Shown: one piece after another, positions 44,641 to 59,643 of the stretch
Numbering within the stretch: position 1 is the stretch's first letter
How the letters are laid out: each line of letters starts with the position of its first letter
Assembly (NCBI RefSeq): GCF_037975245.1
Contig: NC_092573.1
Coordinates: 6,302,001 to 6,366,000 of the forward strand
Source of the DNA: Apostichopus japonicus
Taxonomy: Eukaryota > Echinodermata > Holothuroidea > Aspidochirotida > Stichopodidae
Reading direction: 5' to 3'
DNA length: 64,000 bases
The notes under the pieces: model-generated
Databases searched by the model: none
Told to the model about the DNA's origin: nothing
Seen by the model: the letters and a program-made list of their open reading frames with translations, nothing else
Program-made: the position numbers and the translations under genes

Positions 44641-45185
44641 AATTACTCCTATTTATATTATACATGGTAACTCGTTCTTATTCTTCTTAAGGAAGTTGCT
44701 TTAATAGATATTTTATGCTTCAACGATATCAATTTTTTCCGTTTCTTTTCTCTCTTTTTTTTTTGCCTTTAAATTTCCCCATAAGTCATAAAGTTAATCG
44801 TCATCCAAAATCCTGACCTGTTTATTATCATTGATCTCTATCAAAGAGCCAGTGGTGTCATTCTTAATCACATGAAACAGCTTTATCTCGAGAACTTATA
44901 TTCTTTTTCATCTGTGGTATAAGCCAATAAACTAGGCATTCATTTCCAGAATCCATTCGCTTAAAGAAACATATGTTTCCTCTCAACGGAATGGAATAGA
45001 AAAGATTGGTATTTTGTCAAGTGAACATGATCCTAATTAGAGTCCCAGGCTAAGCAACATTGATGACGAAGGTTTTAACCTACATAAAATATCTATTTCT
45101 AATTTATTCGAACATACAAATATTGAAAAGTACATACAGGCTATCTCGTATATCCTACACCTTCTGACTCACTGTTTCATGCAAT

Positions 45186-45189
45186 ATAA

Positions 45190-45247
<58 letters not shown>

Positions 45248-45268
45248 TATACATATATATATACATAT

Positions 45269-45312
<44 letters not shown>
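45186..45312. repeat. AT dinucleotide microsatellite
   Basis: AT repeats with scattered AC steps extend over about 125 bp. Confidence 0.95.
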
Positions 45313-45314
<2 letters not shown>

Positions 45315-48300
45315 GTACTATGATATATTAAAGTTTAAAATTTAGCCTTAACTCAGCTTTTATGTAGATTATTAAATGAGACTTCTTTATTCTTAACCAT
45401 ATTTCATCGGCTACCTAATTGACCTCATACTCCGATGTTGTACCCCCCCCCCAACCCCACTCCCGTTTCCTGATCCCCCAAATGAAGAAATATTTCTTAG
45501 AGTTCTTAATGAAAGTATCAAGTAGTACGAGTTGGCTAACTTCAGTGATTGGAAGAGAGAAATACTTTCATGAACACATAACGATAGCTGCTGTTAAACG
45601 GTTCCCGGACAGCTTAATAGTACACAATGCCACGTCAGTAACGAGAGACTATTTATGGGGGCATAGTCTACTCGTGACGTCACAGATGCAGAGCGGAAGA
45701 AAAATGAAATATCAATACAGACAATCATGAAAGAACCGTAATGTTTGACTTTTATGACATAGGCATATCAAATTTCTTCGTTTTAATTAAATGCTATGCA
45801 GTCCTAGGGACCCAAATATGACGCACATTGTACAGTGCACGGAGTCAACGGGATCGAATCTCGTACAGACTCACTGTAGTATGAGGTTATGTTAACAAAG
45901 ACACGCATGTTAACCTCTAGAGGTGAACACAGTCGGAAATTACATTTTAAAGGGTAGTTCTATACTGGGAGTAGTTCTCAGACTCAGTTAAACTGAATTA
46001 TCAGTGTTTTAAAGTGTCTTAAATATTCAGTGAGTATGATTTATAATTGTTGAAACTCTGAAGAGAATTGAAACACTTCACCGCTTTCCGATTGATCGAA
46101 CGAACCATAATTACTGAGAATCCAACATCAACTTTCATCGACACGATTTCTTTTAAAAATATCCACCACATCGTCCAGGTAATCTTCCGCTCGATATCCT
46201 CATGGTTTATAGCTCTGTCCCCTTCCCCTCCCCCTCCCCACACACACACACCTTCCACACCGCTCCCGCTTTACAATAAAAACAGTGCCTTTAGTGTTCG
46301 TATTTATTACTAAAAAAATACAAATAACAGGATTTTCTTCAAATTTGCCATTGTATAGATCTTATCCGTATAGCAGTATGCGATACACAATCTGTTCGCA
46401 TGCATGAGTAACGTTGTATCATCTTTATATACGCAATTATTTAAAATAAATCTCTTTACGTTTGATCAACAATATTGCCAACCCATAACGGGATTGCAAT
46501 TCATATACTTAGGTGCACCCTCTCGGATTACTTTATTACAGCAAATAACGATAAAAATGAACGAGTAATTAATTATTTTGGTTTCGATTCCGACTATAAA
46601 TCGATACATCTTCAAGTTAGTTTTATGTATACATACGCACATCATACAAATGTGAAAACAACTCATATATAATTTCGTCATTTACTTCATTATTTAATAC
46701 ACAAATATAATTGATTTGAAATACAAATAAGCATTATATGAAATACAAATGTGGGACAATGAAATATTGTCTGTCAGTATTGGATTTAATTATTGAAAAA
46801 CATCGATGATCATATCAATGTCAACTGAATAAAAGGTGCTAGAACTGCAGGGGAAAATAAATGACGAACCCTTCCCCTCCACCTCCCCTCCCACTGCCTC
46901 ACTCTCTACAACCCCGATGAATATGTTCTGTTATGTGTGGACATCACACAAGAAACTCTGCAAAAACTGAAAATCTCAAAAACCAAAAATCGTCGCGTTT
47001 GGGCGCTTTTTCCGCTTCCTGGTTTTCAGGTTAGGTTTTGAATACTCGTAAATGTTTTTACGAGTTGTTAATGGCGTATAACTGTCAATCATAGCTTGCC
47101 AGCAATCACATGGTGCAATAACTTTAACTAATTTGCATTTCTGACGAGTTTGAATTACATTTTTGTTTTCATGCATAAATTTGATAACTGAAATTCCACA
47201 GTTCATATGCGGGGAGGGGGGGGGGGGTCGTTTTACATTCGAGAAACCCGTTTACCAGACTTTATAAATTTGGACCCCGAGGAAAATTGGTTACCCGTCT
47301 CTGACTTAGACAAATAAATGTTTCAGTAAGGAAACATATTTTGAGTACGGTAGTAAACAACTTGTTGAAATTGTAGCATGCGTGACCATTATTAAACGTC
47401 CTAGCATATTTGCGGCCAATACTGCTTAAATCATCCAATGAAATTAATATGGACTTTTTCATTTCCGTTTGCTTTTACCTTATTATGTATATCTCAACGG
47501 TTATCACTCTGTGTGATCCATAAACTCACATACTATTGCTCACTCCATATACCTTGACGTAGAAAGTATAACAATTGTTTACTGTTAGGGATATGAAGAT
47601 AATTTAAAGCATGCAAGCGACACGTAAATATTAGTGTTTCCGGGATGTAAAAGAGACGTTCGAAAATGAAACCTTACGATCATGGTTAATGCTGAAAGTC
47701 ATTAAGTTATTGTTGAAGCTACTAGTATACGCGCTAAATTCTATAGAAATGGTAGTTTATATATAGCCTATAATATATGGGTTTCTTAGAGTAACGGTAA
47801 ATGTGATGAATCTTTATCTAGCATCACTCTATCGGTTCGTGCTGTTTATTATATTTCAGAAATGTATTTTCACACATACTAACAAAGCTACCATATTAAG
47901 TTTGTTATGTCTCATTTTCCATGTTTGCTTGTCTTTTTTTGTGATTGAGACAGATGTGAAACGTGTCTGGGCGTTGTCTACGACTCGTTGAAAATCAAGT
48001 TTATTAAATAGTGTTTCATTGATCATTACTTCCTGGAAAAAAATATAGGAGGATGTTTTGATTTGATCGAGGGCATTTTTAGTAATTTCTCCGTTAGATA
48101 GCTTGTAAAATTGCTCACGAAATACAAGGCCATGCTTTAAAAGGATTTACTGACATAAATGACGTCACCTGTACCAATTTGCATTTTGAATTATTCTTTG
48201 CGTACTCTTTCTTTTCCGGCATTACATTAAATGTTATATTATATAGTTACTTCCCCAAATATTGAACTATATACATCATGTCAACAATAATTAACCAGAC

Positions 48301-50856
48301 AAGTTCATTACGCCTACCATTGCTCCGTTGTTGAAATTTCTTACATTTTCTATTTGCTGAAATACCGTAAACTATTATCGAGTTTAACCGTTCAATTGAT
48401 CTATGTGTTACCGATCTACGATATTTAATATATTGCTTTACTTCCTGCATACTTGGCAAATGTAATAGAGACAAACCACGTCACCAACAAAAAATAGAAG
48501 AATTCAACTCTCTTTTAGGGAAACTACGTAAGCAACAGTGACATTATGAACCAGCCTGAAAGGTATTTAAGGGGCCACTGAACGTATTTCAGAGATTGCT
48601 TGTACAATCGATTTAAAGTAATTGCCGGAATACGATACTTATCAAGCCTAAATATGCTGCAATAAATTGCATCATGACAGGAATGATTACAACTTACAGC
48701 ATGTTTCATCTTCCGAGGTTTGAGTTAAAGACCACGAATTTGATGACCAGGTTGTGTAGGAGATGTAAGCAATTAAAACCATTTCATAATGATCAAGGTT
48801 GTATGGTACTGTTGATATAGGCTCAACATTCTCTGTTATACTTTTCATTAAGTCTCAAGACTCAGGGTTGCTGTTGCAAAGGCCCACAATTCACTTCATT
48901 TTACACTATTAAGATGTTGGGCAAATATGTTACCGGGCACTGGGTGCGTATAAGTAACAAAGAAAATGGAAATCGTTTAAGTTGTCTAATAATGAGACAA
49001 ATATGGGACATGAAAGAACTGTCATTAATAACAAAATCTTTCACCACATTAAAGCTCTACTTCCAAATTTATCATTGATTCAATGCATGGAATGACCGTT
49101 TCATCTGCTATCGTAACTTGGTACCGTTCTCGTAGTGGTCACCATGGCTAAAATTTATTTACTTGTTGGTCAATGAGCTTAGACGTTAAAAGATGACAAT
49201 ACTATTGAAAACAGATATTGCAGACGAGAAGCAGTTCCCCAAGGCGATGGATTTTGACCAGAATACAGATCCTTTTGCTCGATATATTTACATATTCATT
49301 ACCTACCAGTTGGCTTTCAAATATGTAGAGGAAGCCATGCAGTTATGATCTTCATAATTAATAATAGATCAATTATCCATATTACTAGAAAAAAAATCAA
49401 TACAACGATTATTGTTGCAGTTTTGTGCTTTGCAGTCGGTTACAAAATTACACCCAAAAGTTCCTGAATTTACAAAACTTGTGCTTGTGTTCGTTTTCAC
49501 ATTCTTCACCTCATCCGGCCTCCTGCTCCCCTCCATATACCGCACAGTCAATAGAAACCTACAATCTTCACACATCACACATCTTCACACATCGTCACAC
49601 ATCCCTCTGTTCAACGTTACCAAGGTTTATGAGGTGAAGAGGTAGCTCCGGTCATACGTATGTTAATTAGACTAAGTGTCGTATCAGAGTTCAATACTGT
49701 TGCTCGATTCTTGTTGGCATGCATGATTCACATTTGTTCCATAGCGCTTGACGTATTTTACCGGTGACACTTTGATGCGCCATATTGATTAAACAACATC
49801 AAGTAGTTTACATTGGTAGTCATTTACATTTACTACTGTTCTCATGTTGCGATGTTAAACATTTACGATTGTTTTTTACGTCATAACGATCAAACATAAA
49901 GGTTACTTTGATTCACGTCAAAGAGTCTTCTTTAGGTGGATCTATATTCATCTTAAGTAGATGAACTTCTGTCAGGTTTGGGCACGTTTGAGGTAGTCTA
50001 GAGTCTAAACAGATACTTTATGTCTATGAAACACAAATCAAGTGGCTCGTATAATTAATTACGGTGAATATCAACACGCAAGAACTAGATAATTTTATCA
50101 CTTTGATGATAACCATAGGTTAGACTGACGTTTTGCATTGTTTCATGCTTATGTTAAGTGTTGGTGTCAAACGGGCTTCCGTAAAGTGCAATTAATTAAC
50201 CTCCTTACGTGATACTAATGCATACAATCTAGCAATGTTCCACTTCATTTGGGAAATTGGAATGACAAGACTGTACGAGATTTTATGCGAAACGTTTCAG
50301 CAAAAGTCCCTTATGTAAACTGAGTTGCTTACGTGTGTTCGAATTTCGTTTCTTCCGTTATTGATTTTTTATTAAAAACTTCAAAATATGGTAATATTAT
50401 TCCAAGCAAAGTCTTTATAAAATTGTAAATCAAACATTTTGTCGATACTTCAGTTGTGATTAAGAGCTGTTATTACTTACTGAGGACTACTTGCAAAATA
50501 ACCGATAAAATTAACGATTGTGAAGGATAAATTTTCGGAAATCTAACCCAAGTTAGAAATATTAAATATTTTTTTGTCAGTTGCAGAGATTGAAGAAAAC
50601 GTCGATTGTTGACACTATATAAAGCCACAAACTAACGGTAAGCCAACCTTTTCTTGACTAAAGAGAAATACCTCAGAGAGAACACATTCCAAGTACCGTG
50701 GTGACATTTGCATCCACTTCCTACAAGGCGTGCTCGAGATACCGATAATTGACATTGCCACAGCTTTGTATCACATGTAAAAAAAATGGAAGCAAACAGT
50801 TGTGAAAGTCACAAGTGCAGACTGATAGTCAAATGTTTTCTTCTTTTACCTGATTT
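45313..50856. other. Non-coding interval
   Basis: No exon, RNA gene or element can be supported. It has C-rich and CA tracts near 45442-45455 and 46221-46250 and a G run at 47212-47227. Open frames at 45419-45730, 46976-47206 and 49369-49645 lack splice sites and domain features. Confidence 0.5.
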
Positions 50857-51255
50857 TTCACTTGATGGTTTTTGACCCTGGGTTGGATAGTTTTCAATCT
50901 TGACCTTAGAAGATGGGAGGTTAACATATACCAATGATGGTAGTATATTCTTATTGAGATGCATCACAATATGGAAGTAGAAAATTTGGAGTTCACTTGA
51001 TGGTTTTGACCCTGGGTTGGATAATTTTCAATCTTGACCTTAGAAGATGGGAGGTTAACATATACCAATGATGGTAGTATATTCGTATTGAGATGCATCA
51101 CAATATTGAAGTAGAATATTTGGATTTCATATGATGGTTTTGACCTTGAGTTAAATAGGGCTCAAACTTTACCTTACGGGGATGGGAGATTAACAATATA
51201 CCAATGATGGTAGTGAAATTCGTATTAATATGCATCACAATATTGAAGTGTTAAA
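50857..51255 (+). repeat. Three tandem copies of a 134-bp unit
   Basis: TTCACTTGATGGTTTTGACC or variants start at 50857, 50992 and 51126. Each unit contains GGGAGGTTAACATATACCAA, TGATGGTAGTATATTC and GAGATGCATCACAATAT. Units 1 and 2 are nearly identical and unit 3 is more diverged. Confidence 0.9.
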
Positions 51256-51464
51256 TTAAATTAAAGTTTAATAAAACATTAAAACAATTGTCAGTGTGCA
51301 CATCTGACTTCACACCTGTTTGTTATAATCCCCACTCCTCCTTCAAAATGTTGTTATCTCGGAAACGGTACTTAGAAAGTTCATCAGGATGTTTAAAATG
51401 CGTTCCTGTTTCATCTATCAAGTGTAACTTTTCTTATGGTCTTTCATTTTCAATCGGGCTGAAA

Positions 51465-51865
51465 AATAGTGACATAAACGGGGCCTTATAACATAAAAAA
51501 CACTTAGAGGACATTTGAATTTCTTATTAAGTGTCTTTAATGAAAGCAGCTTTTTTTCAAGAAAGACACGGCAAGAACATATTTAATTCACGAACCAATT
51601 CTTTATTGTAACGATTGCAAACTTGGCAAGGTAAACATGTCTTAAAACATAAAGACGTGCACGGTATTTCTCAAATCCGACAAATCCTCTTATGTTAGAG
51701 GTGAACAAAATAGTGACATAAATGTGCCTTAAGACATAAAGAAAAACACTTAGAGGACAATTTCAGAATTTGAATTTCTTCTAAATTGGCTTAAATGTAA
51801 GACATTCCTTTTCATGAAAGACACTTTAAGATGTTTAATTCACGAACCAATTCTCTATTATAAAA
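51465..51865 (+). repeat. Tandem duplication of about 245 bp
   Basis: AATAGTGACATAAA, AACACTTAGAGGACA, TTTGAATTTCTT, GAAAGACAC and TTAATTCACGAACCAATTCT occur in this order from about 51465 and again from about 51710. Insertions separate the blocks in the second copy. The array follows the 134-bp repeats closely. Confidence 0.75.
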
Positions 51866-52795
51866 GGACTTTTATGTAAGACATTCCTTCGTTCGGGACC
51901 CAACATTGGTTTGTTTGAATAATGAACATATTTTCTATTCCATCGTTTGCAACTTTTGCCAAATAAATGAAGATATCAAATTCTACGAATGAAGTTATAC
52001 CAATTTATTTTGTTGTTTAACTTGAATAGAATCAAACATTAAGTCTATTTCCTCAACTTTTGCCCAACCCAGACTTATGAAGTAAAATCAAAGTGGCTGC
52101 AATATCTAGTCTGCACACATGCCATAACACGTCATGCATCACCTCATTTAGACAAAAGATATAGGAAGAAAAGTCTTGAATTTTCGGCATAAACAGAAAC
52201 GAAAGGAGGACGGAAGAGGACGAAAGACCCATCTAACACCAAAACTTCTCAACGAAAGCCAAAAGTTGAGACATTGAGTTAGGGGTAAAAAGTCTGGATT
52301 AATTTGTCTCAAACTTTTAGGGCATGACTGATATGATGCTTGTTGTGCTGGTGATTAACAATGTACCAAAATGTACTTAAGTGACGAAATTGTCAGGATC
52401 TGCAAAGTGGCATGTTTTGTCTCCAAGATTTGTTTTTGTATATTTGGTGAGATATAGTGAGATATAGTTAAAGCTAATAATGATATCATGTACCGTCGGA
52501 AGGAAACGAGACGAAGCATATTCGGGGCACAAAAAAACGTTTTTTAAACCTCTGGACTGACACATGAACAGCGATGACATATTACCATACGTTCTAAATA
52601 TAACAATTGTCGAAGAGATGTCAACCAGCTTATAAAAGTAAATTCATTTCATAACATATGTGATCCGGACGTGAAGGATCACTTCCTTCGTCCATTTTCA
52701 CGGTTTAATACTTTTAAGGGTTTCTCGAACCTATTCCTGTTAACTTCTTGCCTTCCTACAGTCAAACTTAGACTTAGATACAAAAATATAAAAGA

Positions 52796-52883
52796 TAAAT
52801 AATAATAATAAATAATATTAATAACAATATTAATAATTATAACAATAATATATATATATATATATATTTATTATAATTATTAT

Positions 52884-52926
<43 letters not shown>
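52796..52926. repeat. AAT/AT microsatellite complex
   Basis: ATAATAATA units pass into AT dinucleotides twice (52847-52867 and 52888-52925), separated by TTATTATAATTATTATT. Confidence 0.9.
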
Positions 52927-52928
<2 letters not shown>

Positions 52929-54396
52929 CCATCATTTATTGTCTGTTGCCATAATAAACAAACTATATATAAAGACATGTATATTACATTTAATTACAGT
53001 TTGATTAAAAATATTCAATATTCAAAGAGCATAGCACAATTACTAAAAGTGTCTCTTAGGAGATTGTATGACAGAGGCCCTCGATGTTTACCATGATCTA
53101 AGTATTTCTCAACTTGTAACAGAAATGTTAATATGTAAAAAAAATCGTTAACCATGGTAAAGCTCGTATTTAATTTCTTCTGGAATATATAGTATTTTAT
53201 ATGAAAAATTAAACAATTTAACGGATGCTTCAATAATAGTTGATAGCCGAAAAACATATCCCACTTGGAAAAAAATAATTGTCTATTAAAAATATGTTGC
53301 TCAACATCTAAAACAATCGTGTTTCATGGACGCACTATGTTTTAACCCGTCGACCTTGCAGTTGTCTTCAGAAGATATAGCCTTACTTAACGTTAACCAT
53401 GTCTGCATGCAAAAGATGTGGTTTCTCATACCTGATGACTGAATCGACCACATATAGCACTTGACAGTTTTGTTGATGCGACCGGTAAAACCGTATCATT
53501 CAGAAAATAAACAAGGCAAATGAAAACCGACTCAAGAAAACATTCAAACGTCTTCATTTTGATGTCTTTGTATATTTTCTCTGTTATTTTGTCATAAAAT
53601 GGCCTTTCATTTATTTTTATTTAACATTGACGTGCGCAGTGCAAATTAGCTTATATAATCTAACAACTGATATGAATTGTTTGTTAGGGAGAAAGTGCAG
53701 CGAGGGTTTCATATCATCACTTACTCTGAAAATCAGAAAAGCAAAAAGTCAATTTCTCGTTCGATTTTTGAAGTGACAAATGCAATCTAGGGGTGTCTCG
53801 TGAGTGAAATCGGTCAGTCAAAAATGTTAAAGTAGCTTATATAGTTATAAAAAGGTTGACCATATATTCGGCAGCCGCGTTTTGAAATTATTTGCATTCA
53901 CGTCTGTTATCTAGGGGCTGTTCTGATTGGTTAACCAAATCCGTATACCTTTGAGGTTATTTTTAATTTATACGATCATACATAGATATCATAAAGGGTT
54001 ACTAACGATTCCAATAAATGGAGAGTTGGTCTAAACATTTCTTGATAAGCTAATCACATGATCCAAGCCACAATGGTGAACTGATGTCGGTATAAAGAAA
54101 GAAAATGAAGTCCATAGTATTTTTTTTCTAGTTTTACGGACATACCACTGTTGTGTTTAATCACTATTATAGATGGGTGTTTCATCTAGCGCTTTATAAT
54201 GAAATTAAAACTGTATCAAAATGTGTATTAACAACTCCTATAAGATACACTGCTGCTTTAAGAATAATGGCTTTGGTTGGTATGTAAAGCAAGAACACTT
54301 ATCCATTCCGAGAGAAGCTGTGCTAAACGAATCGATATCCACTCATCACTTCATACCACGATCTTTCGGGGTGATATCTCATATCTCTCTCTCACT
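52927..54396. other. Non-coding interval
   Basis: No gene or element recognised. Confidence 0.5.
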
Positions 54397-55971
<1,575 letters not shown>

Positions 55972-56166
55972 CTGTCTGCACAGCCTGGGGTCGTTCTGCG
56001 CAATTCATTGAACATTTTGGCTGTAAACAAGTGCCATTACTATCAATAAAGTAATGATGTAAGAGAAAGGAGGGACAGGTGATATAATCATTTACACGAC
56101 CAAACACAGACTCTGCTGCGAGGTATTTAACCAAGTCCGCACGCGTGTATAGTGTTTTAAGTAGCA
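55972..56166 (-). CDS. Candidate symmetric 1-1 phase exon, Cys-containing
   Basis: On the minus strand a TTATTTACACAG acceptor and an ACAG|GTGCCT donor bound 195 nt that stay open in one frame. Entry and exit are both phase 1, the pattern of shuffled extracellular-domain exons. It encodes LLKTLYTRADLVKYLAAE, VNDYITCPSF and DSNGTCLQPKCSMNCAERPQ, with four cysteines and one N-glycosylation sequon (NGT). No known domain is recognised and no neighbouring exon was found. It is plausible but weak. Confidence 0.3.
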
Positions 56167-58520
56167 CTGTGTAAATAACGTACATCTGAGTTACCAAATA
56201 TGATCGATATAATTTCACATCATCCGCAAATAGTTGTCTTGTCCGAAGAATATCCTATACATATAGTGTGAAATAATTGTGTCTTCATAGCCCAGTGTTA
56301 TCCCCCGAGAAGCCTGTTTAATTCATTCAGTCGGCATTTCTGTATATGTGTATTTCCATATGTGTGTATGTATGCGTGTATATGTATATTATACACAATA
56401 CATACACACTATACAAATAAACACACATAAATTAATGTAAAACTAAAGAGGAAGCAATCAGAATACCTAATAAACATTTCTCTCTAGAGTACAGAAAAAC
56501 GCGCCGACTAGTATTGTCCCATGGAGGGTGCGAGCTTCCTTACTCGTTTCAAATCACTGGGCTATACCTCCAGCCTATACAACACGGGGAGGCGTTCATT
56601 TGAAGTTTTATCCACTGATTATATAATGCTTTCGCATTCGTATTTCGTGTCTTTCATTTACATAATGTTTACTGGTGGGGGAATATAACTACTATTGTTT
56701 CCAATGATTAAAGTTATTTTGATTGCTGTCGGTCGAACCACCAGGGATGGAAGTTACCTGTCTTTTTCAAGTGTGATAAACGTGTCCAGATGGACTGCTC
56801 GCAATGCGCCAGTGAAATTAGAGGGAGTTGTTGCTAAAAATGGACTTGTATATAGACGCAAGGATATAGTGATATATATTGTAAAAGCAATTCCTGACAC
56901 TTCTAGGTAAATGACATGTAAAACTAAAGACACCGCATTTGCAGGTAAATACTGTCATTGAAGCCTATAGTAGTATGATAATGTATAGATAGTCATTATA
57001 TCATACTGTTTACTCTAAAGCATATTCACAATTAGACTGTACATTTGTTTCTTAATAAAGATGAGCAACTTTTGTCGCCTATATGTACCACTCAGACTTG
57101 AATTGACTTCAAATTTCGACGTATGGTGACCCGTTCTACATCTAGCTGGCTCGGAAATAGAGTGAAAGTTAGCCTGTTCACTTAACAGCAGTGTCATACC
57201 AGGGAGTTGTTATGGAAACAGTACCGCACACTGCGCTATAGTGGGTCACAGGGATACGCAACACTAGTCTGGACAGCCATCGCTTGAGAACGTAATTTCA
57301 AGGATTGTAATGTAGCGTTCGGCAAATAACCAATCAAGCAGCACCATTCAGGAAAATTTGCCAACTTTAGCCTGCGTAACATTTACGAATAGTAGGGAAA
57401 CCGTTTGGACAAATACGTATGATGTATTGCAGGTACAAATAGCAGCGCTATGTACGAAGATAAAAAAGCGAAGTAAATCCTATAATTGAAACCGGTTATC
57501 ATCCGGCTTCACTTAACAAGCTATTTGAGTTGTCTTATAGAGTTGAAGAGGAAAATCGGGAAGCGAAACGCAAAAACACTCACGCACAAAACCTTTCTCT
57601 TTCCTATACGAGGCTATGTTTTCAAACCCTCTCTTGCGAAGAAAGAGTAAACGGGTCTTTATAAGAAATCACAAAGAAACAAAAGTAAAGTACGGTTTCC
57701 GTCTTCACATCGACTACAAATAACGAAAAAAAGGCCATCGATACTTATTGTTAACTCAGTCAAATCAAGCCTTATACAGCATGCCAGGCATTGGGTTCCT
57801 AATATACCAAAATGTCATTTACTTTGTTACGGTATCCAAATCATGTTGACAGATAATGGGCTTCTTTAGGAAATCTCTGTTATACAGACAACTAGTATGT
57901 TATTTAAAAAGGCCTTCTGCTAACAATAACATTTTCCTGATGGAAAATGGGGTTTTCTTTTCGTGAATTCTAAAGAAAGCTATTTTCGTCTTGATAAAGA
58001 AAAGGCGTCGTGCATTGAATAAACAAAGGATGGAATGAAACTGGCTAGCTAACTTGAATTGACCATACAGTACAATTGGTCACTTCTATATAAGGACTAT
58101 GAGGGCCTTCGTTGGTCAGTTATTAAAGGGCCCCAAATACGCTACACAGTGTAAGATGGAATCTCACGTCTCACGAATACATTGAGTGAACGCCTCTCAA
58201 CACACTTCCCTCCTGGAGACATGATACAGCCCGCTGTTACTACACTTCCGCACAGTATACTGCATGTACATTTTTGGCCACTCAAATCTGTTGGCAATGA
58301 AGGTGGTTTTATTTGAGAGGTTTGGATAATAAGCAACAAGAGCTCTCCAATAAAAAATGGGACGTAATTGATCGGCTTGACCCCATTTCATTTTCAAGAC
58401 ATGCACTGCAAAACCGTGAAATCAAATTTACACTCTGCACGTGTCCTTGTATAATCTGTATAACAGAGAAAAAAAGGGTGGATGGATGCATCGAAATAAA
58501 CAAACCTACGTAACATTTAC
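56167..58520. other. Non-coding interval
   Basis: No supported gene. At 57200-57217 lies a CAGGGAGTTGTTATGGAA copy of the palindrome family seen at 23975. The frame at 56695-56910 is unsupported. Confidence 0.5.
57200..57217 (+). repeat. Single copy of the CAGGGAGTTGTTATGGAA end motif
   Basis: Eighteen bases match the reverse complement of the palindrome at 23975-24002, after which the sequences diverge. It suggests one terminus of a dispersed TIR element whose other end is absent or decayed. Confidence 0.45.
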
Positions 58521-58719
58521 CAGAACAAGATTCTTTAAGAGCATTATATAATGGTCGTTCGAGAGTAACATTGGGCACTTGACTGTTCTCACATCCGAAC
58601 TCGGTGCCAAGAGAAGTGTTCTCACAGGGCTTTGAAGGCAAACCATTTTTAACGAAGGCAAGCTGAAGCACTAATGAACACATTAGAAGTTTAACATTTA
58701 CATTTGAAAAGGCAAGCAT
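58521..58719 (-). CDS. Candidate first exon of a secreted Cys-containing protein
   Basis: ATG at 58719 opens MLAFSNVNVKLLMCSLVLQL, a typical signal peptide with cleavage likely around residues 22-28. PCENTSLGTEFGCENSQ and ALKESC follow, ending at a CTG|GTAAAT donor after 66 codons plus one base (phase 1). The mature part has three cysteines and two N-glycosylation sequons (NTS, NVT). It could begin a cytokine, peptide precursor or other secreted protein, but no family is recognised. An in-frame GTG lies 9 bases upstream; the ATG is preferred. Confidence 0.4.
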
Positions 58720-58739
58720 GAATTGCACCTCTCTCCCCC

Positions 58740-59449
58740 ATCCAATTTAATTCTTAATAAAAATTGCAGGAAATGTTCTTGGAAAGTTATATATATTAAA
58801 AACAAGGGAAAGTAGTGTTTACTTCACTTCCCTGTGTAAGAATTTTCTCTTTGAAGACAGTCAGACCCCCCCCCCCCCACCTTCTTTATTCATAAACAGT
58901 GTAATCAGAGATCACATTTCAATGTCTCCATACGACCCATGAAGACCGGAAGAACATGCTACTCTGAATGAAAAATTAATTTAGCTATATCTATCTCCAA
59001 ACGTCTTCCCTGGCAGAAGCAGTAAGTAATAAAATTAATTGTGAAAGTAAACAAGTAAACAAAATGGATGATACCATTACAACTATGGACACATCTTTCA
59101 AATCTTTTTTACAAATCCCTTAAACCAAACGAATAAATCAAACGTTCATTTATTACTACTTCGTGTCTTCCTGCTTTCAAGATATACGGTAGGCCTTCAG
59201 TATCCGTGAAACCCAACGTGCTGGTTTTTACTCATCAGAGGTTAAAAACTTTGCTGAATACTATCTTTACAATTCCCCACAAATCATTGCAAAATTACTG
59301 GATTTTAATTGTACAAGATATTTATTTAATGTTTGAGTCAGAAAAAAAATCTTTTCAAAATTAACGTCAACATATTTGTTTTATCTCTTGAATGGCCAAT
59401 TTGTAAATCCTATTTATATAACTCAATATAACAGAGAGTAACGATGTTG
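58740..59449. other. Non-coding interval
   Basis: No gene recognised; C run at 58867-58878. Confidence 0.5.
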
Positions 59450-59576
59450 ACATCCCTATGTTCGGACGTCTCTATGTTCCGACGTATCTTTGTTCCGACG
59501 AAAAGAGATAATTCGGGACAATATTTTTAAGAACATAGAGACGTCGTAACCAAGAGACGTCGGAACATAGAGATGT
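59450..59576. mobile_element. Small palindromic element with ATGTTCCGACGTCTCT ends
   Basis: The left side reads ACATCCCTATGTTC then GGACGTCTCTATGTTCCGACG. The right side is the inverse, ending GACGTCGGAACATAGAGATGT. The same 17-18 base unit is also repeated in direct orientation within each arm, so each terminus is a small tandem array. The centre is AT-rich. No duplication is clear. Confidence 0.6.
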
Positions 59577-59643
59577 AGCCGTTACAATAGACCAACCGCA
59601 TGCAGTGTACAGCCCTGGTATTCATTCCATTTTCGGTTACAGG

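Noticed and set aside
45419-45730. 103-codon frame near 45.5 kb as an exon
   Set aside because: Begins without an ATG, has no acceptor or donor of quality and no recognisable domain.
45838-45875. GGGATCGAATCTC as a tRNA B box
   Set aside because: No A box, no cloverleaf and no terminator at suitable spacing.
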